A stretch of 64,000 nt of DNA from Vibrio fortis (GTDB lineage Bacteria; Pseudomonadota; Gammaproteobacteria; Enterobacterales; Vibrionaceae): contig NZ_AP025488.1 in assembly GCF_024347475.1 (NCBI RefSeq), positions 930,001 to 994,000 of the forward strand. Reading direction: 5' to 3'. Within the stretch, counting starts at the first letter, position 1, and every line of letters starts with the position of its first letter. The notes beneath the pieces were generated by a model. It had not been told where the DNA came from. It ran no database searches and was given only the letters and a program-made list of their open reading frames with translations. The position numbers and the translations under genes were made by a program. Below, in pieces: positions 17,124-25,339 of this stretch.

Positions 17124-17711
17124 TTACGCTAGCGCGATGAGACGTTTTGTTTCGTCAAAAGCGCTATCGAGAGTATCTGTACTTTGGCTTAACTTGCTCA
17201 AAAGGCTAGCGCCTAACCAGAGTGAGTACAGATTTTTTGCAGCTTGCTGGTGGTCTAGTGAAGTGATAGAGCCTTCTTTAACACCATTCTCTATACAAGT
17301 TGCCATTTGTTGAACCACGCAATCAGCGCCTTTTTGTAAAGCTTGACGCATTGAGTCAGAAAGGTCAGATACTTCTGCCGAAAGTTTTACGACTAGGCAT
17401 TTATGTGCGTTACAAACACCACTTTGCGTATCACGCCAACGAGAGAGATAGTCCAATAATCGCTCTGCATGGTTACCTTGTCCGTGCACTAAAATAGAGT
17501 CAACTCGTGTTAAGTAGTGATCAAAGTAGTGCTCAATTAAGGCTTCACCAAACGCTTCTTTGGACTTGAAGTAATGATAAAAAGAGCCTTTGGGAACATC
17601 AGCAGCTTTAAGCAGTTGGGAAAGCCCCACGGCGGTAAAGCCTTGGTTGACAATAAGCTCGTAACCGACATTTAAAATGTGCAGGCGTGTGTCGTTTGTT
17701 TTCTGATTCAT
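17124..17711 (-). CDS. TetR family transcriptional repressor
   Basis: A 195-residue TetR/AcrR-type regulator. The DNA-binding N-terminus shows GFTAVGLSQLLKAADVPKGSFYHYFKSKEAFGEAL, whose KGSFYHYFKSKE end is the family's signature recognition helix. The C-terminal ligand domain contains the string GVCNAHKCLVVKLSAEVSDLS with two cysteines, the C-terminal domain type of the NemR/AcuR branch that often senses electrophiles. The start MNQKTNDTRLHIL at 17711 is chosen; a longer frame to 17765 would run over the operator. It stands upstream of the reductase-GST operon on the same strand, and probably represses itself and that operon through the two identical sites. Confidence 0.85.
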   Translation of the reverse strand: MNQKTNDTRLHILNVGYELIVNQGFTAVGLSQLLKAADVPKGSFYHYFKSKEAFGEALIEHYFDHYLTRVDSILVHGQGNHAERLLDYLSRWRDTQSGVCNAHKCLVVKLSAEVSDLSDSMRQALQKGADCVVQQMATCIENGVKEGSITSLDHQQAAKNLYSLWLGASLLSKLSQSTDTLDSAFDETKRLIALA

Positions 17712-17729
17712 GAGGTTACTATAAATAAA

Positions 17730-17748
17730 ATTAGACCAGTCGTCTAGT
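17730..17748. promoter_or_regulatory. TetR-type operator upstream of the regulator gene
   Basis: Exact second copy of the 19-base site at 17032-17050, 18 bases before the TetR start codon. Confidence 0.8.
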
Positions 17749-17833
17749 TTTGCTTTAGGACGCACATTGTGTCGTCGTAAAGTGCAAGAAAGTTGGCAGC
17801 CGGAGGCGTTACAAATTGATGATTAACGGGTGT

Positions 17834-17863
17834 AAAAAAGCCCTACCAAATATGGGCAGGGCT
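17834..17863 (-). terminator. intrinsic terminator for the FKBP gene
   Basis: On the minus strand AGCCCT pairs with AGGGCT across a structured loop, followed by TTTTTT. It lies 20 bases after the FKBP stop. Confidence 0.7.
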
Positions 17864-17882
17864 GTCTCTATTCGTTTTTCGA

Positions 17883-18356
17883 TTACTTGATTGAAAGCAA
17901 CTCAACGTCGAAGATCAGTGTTGCTGAAGGTGGGATTGGACCTGTGCCACCCTTGCCGTAACCTAGGGTGCTAGGAATAAAAAGGCGAACTTTTTGGCCC
18001 TCAACCATGTACGTTAAACCTTCTTGCCAGCCTTTGATCACTTGCTTAAGTGCAAATGTGATCGGCTCGCCGCGCTCTACTGAACTATCGAATACAGTAC
18101 CGTCAATCAAAGTACCGTGGTAATGAACGGTTACTTGGCTGTTCTTCGTTGGGTGCTCTGTACCTGTACCTTCTTCAAGTACTAGATACTGCAGGCCGCT
18201 CTCTGTGGTTACAACGCCCGCTTTTTTGCCATTTTCAATTAGGAACTGTTGGCCTTGTTCGAAGTTTTCAGAACCCGCTTTGTGATTAGTCCAAGTACGG
18301 TAGATCATGAAACCAGCCATGATGAATACGATAATTGGAATGACAAATTTAGACAT
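17883..18356 (-). CDS. membrane-anchored FKBP-type peptidyl-prolyl isomerase
   Basis: A 157-residue protein with one N-terminal helix (about 3-20) that likely keeps it in the inner membrane facing the periplasm. The FKBP domain occupies about residues 55-155, with VTVHYHGTLIDGTVFDSS, VIKGWQEGL, and IPSTLGYG as the family's active-site strings. It would catalyse proline cis-trans isomerisation in exported proteins. It is 47 bases downstream of the DsbA-like lipoprotein gene on the same strand, and both fit a periplasmic folding unit. Confidence 0.88.
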   Translation of the reverse strand: MSKFVIPIIVFIMAGFMIYRTWTNHKAGSENFEQGQQFLIENGKKAGVVTTESGLQYLVLEEGTGTEHPTKNSQVTVHYHGTLIDGTVFDSSVERGEPITFALKQVIKGWQEGLTYMVEGQKVRLFIPSTLGYGKGGTGPIPPSATLIFDVELLSIK

Positions 18357-18403
18357 AATGAAACCTACTTATATAAATACATTCTGTTGTTAAAACTCAA
18401 CTA

Positions 18404-19030
18404 TTAAGGCTGAGTCAAAAGGAAGTTGATGGTTTTGCCGATACCTTCTAGATCTTGGTGACCAGCCGTTAACACTTGGTATTTACCGTTAACGATGAAG
18501 GTTGGTACTGAGTTGATTTGGCCTTTTACAGAGATTTCTTCGGCTTTCTGTACGTATTCAAACAGTGCCACTTGCTGCTCTTTATCTAATTGGTATGGGC
18601 TGACTAAACCGCGAGAAGTAAACGCCGTTTCTAGAGCTTCTTGGCGAGCTTCTGGTGTTGCGTCACCACCCATCTGTACAGCAGCGAATAGGTCTTCCAT
18701 GAAGGCGTGATCTGGCGTGTCGTTAAGCTGCATTACGGCAGTGTAAAAGATCATTGCACTGATTTGAGCGCTCTCATTAAAGGTAACGTGAACCTTACCA
18801 ATCTTTTGGTTAGTCAGTGATTCGATCTCAGGAATTGCGCTTTCCATAGTGCGACAGTGGCCGCAGTTAAGTGAAAAGATTTCTGTCACTGGAGATAGGT
18901 CGTATTCGGTTAGCGCAACAGGAAGTGCTTCGTATTGAACGCCGGCTTGCGGCTCATTGCTTTCACTACAACCTGCAAGGGCTACTGCAGCGAGAAGAGC
19001 AACAAATAATTGGGTAAATGGCTTGAACAT
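18404..19030 (-). CDS. DsbA-like thiol:disulfide lipoprotein
   Basis: A 208-residue periplasmic thioredoxin-fold protein with a lipobox LAGC (Cys21). The redox motif is C56-G-H-C59 and the cis-proline loop is NSVPTFIVNGKY. The CGHC pair matches oxidoreductases with moderately reducing to oxidising behaviour. The helical insertion (about 80-165) resembles DsbA. Unlike classical DsbA it is lipid-anchored. Promoter shared with the divergent OmpA-like lipoprotein; a CRP-like dyad lies between them. Confidence 0.82.
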   Translation of the reverse strand: MFKPFTQLFVALLAAVALAGCSESNEPQAGVQYEALPVALTEYDLSPVTEIFSLNCGHCRTMESAIPEIESLTNQKIGKVHVTFNESAQISAMIFYTAVMQLNDTPDHAFMEDLFAAVQMGGDATPEARQEALETAFTSRGLVSPYQLDKEQQVALFEYVQKAEEISVKGQINSVPTFIVNGKYQVLTAGHQDLEGIGKTINFLLTQP

Positions 19031-19330
19031 ATAATTTACTCTAGCGTTAAAAAGTCGGTGAATTCTAACGATTTAGTGGGAATAGGAAAACAATTATAAA
19101 GTAATTAAATGCAAACAGGTCGATGTGTTGAGTAGCGAGTGGTCAATTCGTTGTTAAGTGTGATCTGAAACACTTTTTACTCTGTTTGCGCAGTACAGTC
19201 GCGACTGAACATGTTCTAGCTAGTTTGATTAAGGCTTATTCAAAAGTATCGAAAGTTTGAGCTAAAGTTATCGCTAGGCCGCCGATATAGTGTTTGGTAG
19301 AAGCAATACGTTTAAGTGGTGGATGGATTA
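19031..19330. promoter_or_regulatory. divergent intergenic region, DsbA-like / OmpA-like genes
   Basis: About 300 bases, no gene seen. The only clear element is the CRP-like dyad at 19156-19177. Confidence 0.45.
19156..19177. promoter_or_regulatory. CRP-like dyad
   Basis: AAGTGTGATCTGAAACACTTTT keeps the TGTGA half of the CRP box and a weaker AACAC second half, with perfect AAGTGT/ACACTT symmetry. Confidence 0.35.
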
Positions 19331-19975
19331 ATGAAGTATTTAGCACTAATTTGCAGTTTGGCATTGGTAGGGTGTGAATCAACCGACTCAATGGCAATGC
19401 TGGGCGGTAACATGTTGGAGACCGCACCACAAACAGATTACGACGTGATGTACCCAGAGTGGGGTGTTGTGCAAGAGACGCGCGTTGTGACCAATTACCG
19501 TCAAACACAGAACTCTTCGCAGAAAACGATTACCACTAATTATGGTGTAGGGATTTCTACCGATGACCCGCTTGAAGTTTTTCTCAGACAAAATCGTATC
19601 GACTATCAAGTGCTGCCAGGTAATCACGTAATGGTGAAATTGAACCATCATGTGAACTTTAAAACAGGCTCTGCCATTCCGGCTCCCGTTAATGATCACT
19701 GGTTGGATACTTTAGGCAGCTACCTTTCGCAACGTTCTGATATCGATATCGTGATTGAGGGGCATACTGACAACACGGGTAACGATATGGTTAATGACCC
19801 TCTGTCAGAACAGCGAGCGAAAGAAGTGAAAGCAAGACTGGAGCGTAATTACGTATCGAGTCAGTCTATTTATACGCGTGGTTTTGGTGAATATGTCCCA
19901 GCTTGTACCAACAACTCTTCTCAAGGAAAAGCGTGTAACCGTCGTGTGGAATTGATGTTGATCGTGGCTAAATAG
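19331..19975 (+). CDS. OmpA-like lipoprotein
   Basis: A 214-residue lipoprotein with lipobox LVGC. The C-terminal half (about 100-214) is an OmpA-type peptidoglycan-binding domain: VNFKTGSAIPAPVNDHWLDTL, then DIVIEGHTDNTGNDMVND with the diaminopimelate-binding Asp, then LSEQRAKEVKARL and the CNRRVEL end. The N-terminal 90 residues match nothing I know. The start MKYLALICSLALVGC at 19331 is preferred over 19316, since GGATGG upstream fits it and the signal peptide begins there. It probably ties the outer membrane to peptidoglycan. Confidence 0.85.
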   Translation: MKYLALICSLALVGCESTDSMAMLGGNMLETAPQTDYDVMYPEWGVVQETRVVTNYRQTQNSSQKTITTNYGVGISTDDPLEVFLRQNRIDYQVLPGNHVMVKLNHHVNFKTGSAIPAPVNDHWLDTLGSYLSQRSDIDIVIEGHTDNTGNDMVNDPLSEQRAKEVKARLERNYVSSQSIYTRGFGEYVPACTNNSSQGKACNRRVELMLIVAK

Positions 19976-20006
19976 CACGACATTAACACTGCACTTAACA
20001 GACATA

Positions 20007-20035
20007 AAAAATCCCTCAATGATGAGGGATTTTTG
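20007..20035. terminator. bidirectional terminator
   Basis: AAATCCCTCA and TGAGGGATTT with a four-base loop and T-runs on both sides, between convergent OmpA-like and glutaredoxin genes. Confidence 0.8.
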
Positions 20036-20092
20036 ATTCTGGCTTTCAAGAACAACAGTGACTTGATTAGTTCTTAGCAATTGGTGAAAGTG

Positions 20093-20452
20093 CTAAGCGA
20101 AGTTCTTTTCAAGGTACGCAACGATGTCTGAAGACTCGTACATCCATTCTGTTTTGCCATCTTTCTCAATACGAAGACATGGTACTTTTATACGACCACC
20201 ACCAGCTTCAAGCTCAGCGCGGTGTTGATCGTTGTTTTTCGCATCACGTAATTCAATTTTTACAGATTGACGCTTCATCGCTCGACGTACTTTTACGCAG
20301 AACGGACAAGCTTCGAATTGATACAGAGCGTAGCTCTTTGCTTGTTCATCAACTTTAGATTGATCTTCGGCTGAGCGTTTAACACCACGTGGCGTAAATA
20401 CAAAGTTAAGGAGCAGAATGATGCGACCTAGAAACCAACGGATAAACTTCAT
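20093..20452 (-). CDS. glutaredoxin-like protein with N-terminal membrane segment
   Basis: A 119-residue protein. The first 22 residues form a hydrophobic helix, then a charged linker, then a glutaredoxin fold with active site C49-P-F-C52, the VPCLRIEKDGK cis-Pro strand, and the YESSDIVAYLEKNF helix. In place of the usual CPYC it has CPFC. It would reduce or transfer glutathione to mixed disulfides while held at the inner membrane, with the domain probably in the cytoplasm given the basic flanks. Confidence 0.82.
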   Translation of the reverse strand: MKFIRWFLGRIILLLNFVFTPRGVKRSAEDQSKVDEQAKSYALYQFEACPFCVKVRRAMKRQSVKIELRDAKNNDQHRAELEAGGGRIKVPCLRIEKDGKTEWMYESSDIVAYLEKNFA

Positions 20453-20540
20453 AATTATCTCTATATTTTCACAATTAGGATTAGAATTCGCAGCATTATA
20501 TACACAAGTCTAGAAAGATGCTCGTAACAATTGTGAAACT

Positions 20541-22142
20541 CTATTTCGTCCTTTCAATACTGTGCGACTTAGCGACATTAAGGCCTAATCGCTTAGCAAG
20601 ACGAGTTAGGTTAGCTCTGTCGGTTTTTAATGTTCTGCCTGCTTGAGCCCAGTTGAAGTTCGCTTGTTCCAGAACATCAGTAATGATGGTTCTTTGGAAA
20701 TCCTCAGTGGCACCGCGCAAACCTTCCGATAGATCAATCTCAGGCGCAGCCATTGTACCTTGACCTTGCGTATTTGAAGCTGGCGAATGCAGTGCGAGTT
20801 CTTGATCTAATGGTCCACAGTCTTCTTTGGTTATTGTCACCAAGCGTTTATTGGTGCTTCTCGCAAGTGCTTTGAGGGCTGAGCGACTGATTACGTGTTC
20901 AAGCTCACGCACGTTACCTGGCCAGTTATAACGGTTCAGGAACACCAACACATCAGAGCGGAATTTGATTTGATTAATGCCAAGCTTGCGTCGAGCTTGT
21001 TCTAAGAAGAAGCCAGCTAGCAAGCTCGTGTCATCTCCACGCTCACGAAGCGCAGGCACAGCGATAGGGTAAACACTCAGTCGATGGTACAAGTCGGCTC
21101 TAAAGTTACCATCTTCAACTTCTTGTTTTAAATCACGGTTTGTCGCTGCTAACACACGCACATCTATAGTTTGAATGTTGTCTTGACCAACAGGCTGAAT
21201 CTCATTGTTTTGTAATGCACGTAATAGTTTACTCTGCGCTGCTAGAGGCAGTTCGCCAATCTCATCCAAAAACAGTGTGCCGCCATCGGCTAAAGCAAAT
21301 TTACCGGAACGGTTTTTATCTGCACCAGTAAATGCACCGCGTACGTGGCCGAACAGTTCACTTTCGACTAAATTTTCAGGTATAGCTGCGCAGTTAACGT
21401 ATACCAAAGGCTTACGTTTGCGCGCCGATTGATGATGCAGTGTTCGTGCAACCAGCTCTTTACCAACGCCAGTTTCACCATGAATGAGAATATTGAACTC
21501 AGAAGGAGCAACGACAGCGATGTCGTTTTTGAGCGCCATCATAGTATCGCTTTTACCGATCAACTCGCCGCCTTCACGTTCCCACGCCTCTTCGTTAAGT
21601 TCTTCTAACAGCTGCTTTGACTGTTTCGCTTGGCTTTCCAATTGAGAGAAAGTGAGGGCCATTTGCATAGTTGAGGCCGCGATAGCTGCAAGTACTTCTA
21701 AGTTACGAGCAGGAATGTTGGCAAAAACATCGGGTGTGAGGCTATCTAACGTGAGCACACCAAGTAGTTTGTCACCGAAGAGGAGTGGTAGCCCCATACA
21801 AGCGTGCATAGGAAGATCGCCATCGTGATCGATCAGCAAACCATCAAATGGATCGGGCAGAGTGCTGTGAGAGTCGAAACGAACAGGTGTCTTTGAGGCA
21901 CAGATAGCATCAAAACGAGGGTGCTCTGAAATGATAAAGCGGCGACCGAAAGTGTCGCGACTAAGGCCTTGCATTGCGATTGGTACCAGCGTGTCACCTT
22001 GGAGACTTAACAGCGCCACACAGTCACAGGTAATCGTCTTTCGAATTGCATCAATAAGGCGATTAAAGCGGTCTTGATCGTTAACACCACTGGCGAGGCC
22101 GATGGTCATTTCCATGAGGGTTGATGCGGAGATATCTTGCAT
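20541..22142 (-). CDS. norR: NorR, nitric oxide-sensing sigma-54 activator
   Basis: A 533-residue bacterial enhancer-binding protein. The N-terminal GAF domain (about 1-170) should bind a non-heme iron that takes NO; residues recalled as iron-site or conserved in NorR are visible in GRRF (66-69), PDPFDG (96-101) and HAC (113-115). The AAA+ domain (about 190-430) has the Walker A string GETGVGKE and the sigma-54 contact loop GAFTGADKNRSGKF, then FLDEIG. A Fis-type helix-turn-helix closes the protein. It is divergent from hmp. Two GT-N7-AC sites and a sigma-54 promoter in the gap match its expected target. In V. cholerae, norR is beside hmpA and controls it. Confidence 0.93.
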   Translation of the reverse strand: MQDISASTLMEMTIGLASGVNDQDRFNRLIDAIRKTITCDCVALLSLQGDTLVPIAMQGLSRDTFGRRFIISEHPRFDAICASKTPVRFDSHSTLPDPFDGLLIDHDGDLPMHACMGLPLLFGDKLLGVLTLDSLTPDVFANIPARNLEVLAAIAASTMQMALTFSQLESQAKQSKQLLEELNEEAWEREGGELIGKSDTMMALKNDIAVVAPSEFNILIHGETGVGKELVARTLHHQSARKRKPLVYVNCAAIPENLVESELFGHVRGAFTGADKNRSGKFALADGGTLFLDEIGELPLAAQSKLLRALQNNEIQPVGQDNIQTIDVRVLAATNRDLKQEVEDGNFRADLYHRLSVYPIAVPALRERGDDTSLLAGFFLEQARRKLGINQIKFRSDVLVFLNRYNWPGNVRELEHVISRSALKALARSTNKRLVTITKEDCGPLDQELALHSPASNTQGQGTMAAPEIDLSEGLRGATEDFQRTIITDVLEQANFNWAQAGRTLKTDRANLTRLAKRLGLNVAKSHSIERTK

Positions 22143-22180
22143 AATTCACTCTAACTGTGTGTGTTTAAATACATGATAGA

Positions 22181-22213
22181 GTCTTAATGACACAAATAAA
22201 AGGTCTTTTTGAC
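22181..22213. promoter_or_regulatory. paired NorR binding sites
   Basis: GTCTTAATGAC (22181-22191) and GTCTTTTTGAC (22203-22213) both fit the GT-N7-AC NorR core and lie 22 bp apart, two helical turns. They are 40-70 bases upstream of norR and 57-90 upstream of the sigma-54 promoter. Confidence 0.7.
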
Positions 22214-22269
22214 ATTTTTATAAAGTGAGAATCTGCACAAAAGCTAATGATGGCGGGCGTTGAATAAGT

Positions 22270-22285
22270 TGGCACTGAATGTGCT
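22270..22285 (+). promoter_or_regulatory. sigma-54 promoter for hmp
   Basis: TGGCACTGAATGTGCT keeps the -24 TGGCAC and -12 TGC elements with the exact 10-base gap between GG and GC. It would start hmp transcription about 200 bases before its ATG. Confidence 0.7.
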
Positions 22286-22332
22286 AAAGAGATATCGAAA
22301 TCCAATTATACCAATGATTTATTGATGCATTT

Positions 22333-22346
22333 TTGATCTCAATCAA
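22333..22346. promoter_or_regulatory. FNR box
   Basis: TTGATCTCAATCAA is a perfect TTGAT-N4-ATCAA. It lies about 50 bases downstream of the sigma-54 promoter, a position suited to repression, or to a second promoter. Confidence 0.65.
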
Positions 22347-22495
22347 TCATGAGTTATTAATTGGTTTTCGTGATTTTTTGAGATAAAAACAAGTCAAAAT
22401 AACTTAGATATCAAAAAATCGTAAAGTCATTCTTATTTTCTAAAGGTAGTCAAAGTGACACACATGTCATGAGGCTCAGTGTTCGGAGTAAATCC

Positions 22496-23692
22496 ATGCT
22501 TAACAATGTACATATCGATATCATCAAGTCTACGATCCCACTACTTGAGAGTGCAGGCCCGGCGTTAACAACACACTTTTATCAACGTATGTTTTCTCAC
22601 AACCCAGAGTTGAAAGATATTTTCAATATGACTCATCAACAGACTGGACGCCAAGGTGTAGCGTTGTTTGAGGCGATTGCCGCTTACGCGAAGAACATTG
22701 AAAACTTAGCGGCGCTGCAAGGTGCGGTAGAGCGCATTGCTCAAAAACACACAAGCTTTAATATCCAGCCAGAGCATTATCAAATTGTTGGTCACCACCT
22801 AATTGAAACATTACGTGAACTGGCAACAGAAGCGTTCACTCCAGAAGTTGAAGAGGCGTGGACTGCCGCATACCTTTTCCTTGCTCAAATCTTCATTGAT
22901 CGCGAAGGTGAGCTTTACCTACAACGCAAACTGGCCGTTGGTGGCTGGGAAGCAGCAAGAACCTTCGTTGTAGAGCAAAAGAATGTTGAATCCGATCTGG
23001 TTAAGAGTTTTGTATTCAAGCCAAAAGATAATGGCCCTGTGTTGGATTACGTTCCGGGTCAATACATCGGTATTGAAGTCAAACCTGATGGCGCGTCGAA
23101 TAATGAAATTCGCCAATATTCGCTTTCAGATACACCGAACGGTGAGACTTACCGTATTTCGGTTAAGCGTGAAGGTGAGGGCGGCCAGTTCTCAGGTCTT
23201 GTTTCAAATCACCTACATAACTCTGTAGAGGTGGGTGATGAAGTGAAGCTGTATGCGCCAGCGGGTGATTTCTTCTATCAAGAGCGTCAAAAACCGGTAA
23301 CGTTGATCTCAGCAGGTGTGGGTGTTACTCCAATGCAATCGATGCTGGAATATCTAAGCAGACAGCAAAAAAATGAGCCGGTTTTGTATCTACACGCATG
23401 TGAAAAAGTAGAGCAGCACTCGTTTACTCAGCGTGTTTCTGACATTGTTGCAGACAAAGGCTGGTCAGCGAAAACGTGGTACATGAACAAGTCTGCAACT
23501 GATTGTGACAGTGTATTGGAAGGCCAGATGAACCTATCACAAGTGAGTGAAACAGCTGGATTTGAAGATAGCGACTTCTACATCTGTGGTCCGGTTGGTT
23601 TCATGAAGAATATTGTTGAACAGTTAGATGCTCTGAATATTGATCGCTCTCGTGTTCACTACGAAGTATTCGGACCTCACGCTCAGTTCTAG
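22496..23692 (+). CDS. hmp: flavohemoprotein, nitric oxide dioxygenase
   Basis: A 398-residue cytoplasmic enzyme that oxidises NO to nitrate with O2 and NAD(P)H. Globin domain (1-140): distal Tyr in HFYQRMF, Gln in THQQTGRQG, proximal His in AQKHTSF. FAD domain (about 150-260): RQYSLS flavin motif and GGQFSGLVSNHL. NAD domain: ISAGVGVTPMQSML and the C-terminal YICGPVGFMK. The start MLNNVHIDII at 22496 is preferred because GGAG is eight bases upstream; the frame is open from 22469. Known as hmpA in V. cholerae. A terminator follows. Confidence 0.94.
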   Translation: MLNNVHIDIIKSTIPLLESAGPALTTHFYQRMFSHNPELKDIFNMTHQQTGRQGVALFEAIAAYAKNIENLAALQGAVERIAQKHTSFNIQPEHYQIVGHHLIETLRELATEAFTPEVEEAWTAAYLFLAQIFIDREGELYLQRKLAVGGWEAARTFVVEQKNVESDLVKSFVFKPKDNGPVLDYVPGQYIGIEVKPDGASNNEIRQYSLSDTPNGETYRISVKREGEGGQFSGLVSNHLHNSVEVGDEVKLYAPAGDFFYQERQKPVTLISAGVGVTPMQSMLEYLSRQQKNEPVLYLHACEKVEQHSFTQRVSDIVADKGWSAKTWYMNKSATDCDSVLEGQMNLSQVSETAGFEDSDFYICGPVGFMKNIVEQLDALNIDRSRVHYEVFGPHAQF

Positions 23693-23715
23693 ATTGAATC
23701 TCAGTAAATCGTTAA

Positions 23716-23743
23716 GAGGCCTCATTTTTATGAGGCCTTTTTT
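23716..23743 (+). terminator. intrinsic terminator after hmp
   Basis: AGGCCTCAT and ATGAGGCCT with a TTTT loop and a T-run. Confidence 0.85.
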
Positions 23744-23878
23744 GTTTGTATAGGGCGTGTTTTGTAAAAAGAAAGTACTTAGATATCGATGTTTTATATA
23801 TATGGTATGGAATACAGTTGAGTTTAAATTTATACTGCCAATTAACCGTATATCAAACTATTTATATTCGAGGCATCC

Positions 23879-25280
23879 TTTGACAATTGAAAGTCGCATG
23901 AAGTGGCATCACTCTATTGAAAGACGTTTGGTATTGATTTTTGTCTTTGCGATGGCTTTGATTTTCGCTGTCATGACTAGCCTATCACTCTATGCGGGTC
24001 TGCAAGAGAAGAAAGATACTGAGGAGAAGCGTGTTGAGAAATCGATGAGCGTTGCGCTAAACCTGTTAGGCGGTCAAATAGATGATATCGAACACTTAAC
24101 CAAAGATTATGCCTATTGGGATGAGGCGTATAACTTCATAGAGAATCCCAATATCGCGTTTGTGAAGAGTTCGCTGGACATGGACTCACTCAAGGTGGCA
24201 GACCTTAATGGTTTAATCGTACATGACCAATTTGGAAAAGCACTTTATAGAATAAGCACATACGATTTCATTACAGATTCTCAACTCTGGAGTGAGTTTG
24301 ATGATGGCACGTTGCTACAAGGCAAGAAGGTACAGAGGGGCAGTATTTTTCTAAAAGGAAGAATACTGGCTTTTGTTTCTCATGAGGTAAGCGACAATTC
24401 GGGCAGTTTACCAAGTAATGGGCGTATCACTGTGTTCCGAGAGATTGATCAACGAATGATGGATCAAATTAGCCGAGGTATTGGTGAGTCTTTCAATTTA
24501 GTGAACATGAGTCAACCGGATGCAATCACGACGATTGTGTATCGTGATGCTTGGCGTGTAGAAAAGTCAGAGATCATCTTTCATGACGATATAATTAAAG
24601 GCACGTATAGCCTTTTTCTCTCCGAAGAACTGACCTTGCCAGTGCTCGTTGAAATACAACTTGAGCGCGAACCATTCCAAATGTCGAGCCTATGGCGTTG
24701 GCTAATACCTCAAATATTGTTACTCGCCTTGCTGACATTCTTTCTGCTGATGTTATTAAGAGCCACTATTACACGACCAATAAAGGGCTTAGTTGCGTGG
24801 CTTAATCAGGTTAATGGGTCTCAACTAGCGGAGGATCTTAGGCCTTATTCTTACTCTCAACATGGTGAGATAGGAGTGCTCAGTGAAAAGTTCAGCGAGA
24901 TATACAACAACCTTTATCAGCAACATCAGTTTAGTCAGCTACTTCTGTATTCGATCAGTGATTTTATTTTCACGGTGGATGCACAAGGTAAAGTCGACTA
25001 TTGCAATCCTGCCGCCGCCGAATGGTTGAACATAGATTCGAAAGAGCTCTACAAGCAAGATTTCGAACTCTTGTTTGCTAGCGTAGATGATGACGCCCCC
25101 AGTGTTGCCAATTGGTTATACCGCGCCTTAGAAACTTACAGTGAATTCAGTGGCCAGCTAAACATTCGAAAACTCAGTGAACCCAATCAAATACACTTTC
25201 TTGAAATTCAGGTTAGCCCAATTTTATACAACGACACCGATCAAAAGGGTGCAATGATTATACTTAGGCTGAAAGATTGA
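23879..25280 (+). CDS. CHASE4-HAMP-PAS membrane sensor with no output domain
   Basis: A 467-residue membrane protein. First helix at about 16-40, a periplasmic CHASE4-type domain (the string HLTKDYAYWDEAYNFIENP is the hallmark) to about residue 280, second helix (LLLALLTFFLLMLL), a HAMP domain, then a PAS domain (about 350-465, with SISDFIFTVDAQGKVDYCNPAA). It ends where a GGDEF, EAL or kinase domain would normally begin. It may signal through a partner, or be a truncated cyclase. The TTG start at 23879 has GAGG at a good distance; an ATG at 23898 lacks one. The upstream open frame to 23757 is rich in rare patterns and is not included. Confidence 0.75.
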
Positions 25281-25339
25281 CGTTAATATCTGCACGGGAC
25301 TACAAACGCAGTACGCACAGAGTGCTGCGACCTTGCTAA

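Larger units (their letters stand above)
22143..22495. promoter_or_regulatory. norR/hmp divergent control region
   Basis: About 350 bases without a gene. From left to right it holds two NorR sites, a sigma-54 promoter reading toward hmp, an FNR box, and an AT-rich leader of about 200 bases before hmp. Confidence 0.7.

Noticed and set aside
25307..25329. Hairpin CGCAG/CTGCG after the CHASE4 protein as terminator
   Set aside because: Short stem with mismatch and no T-tract on either strand.
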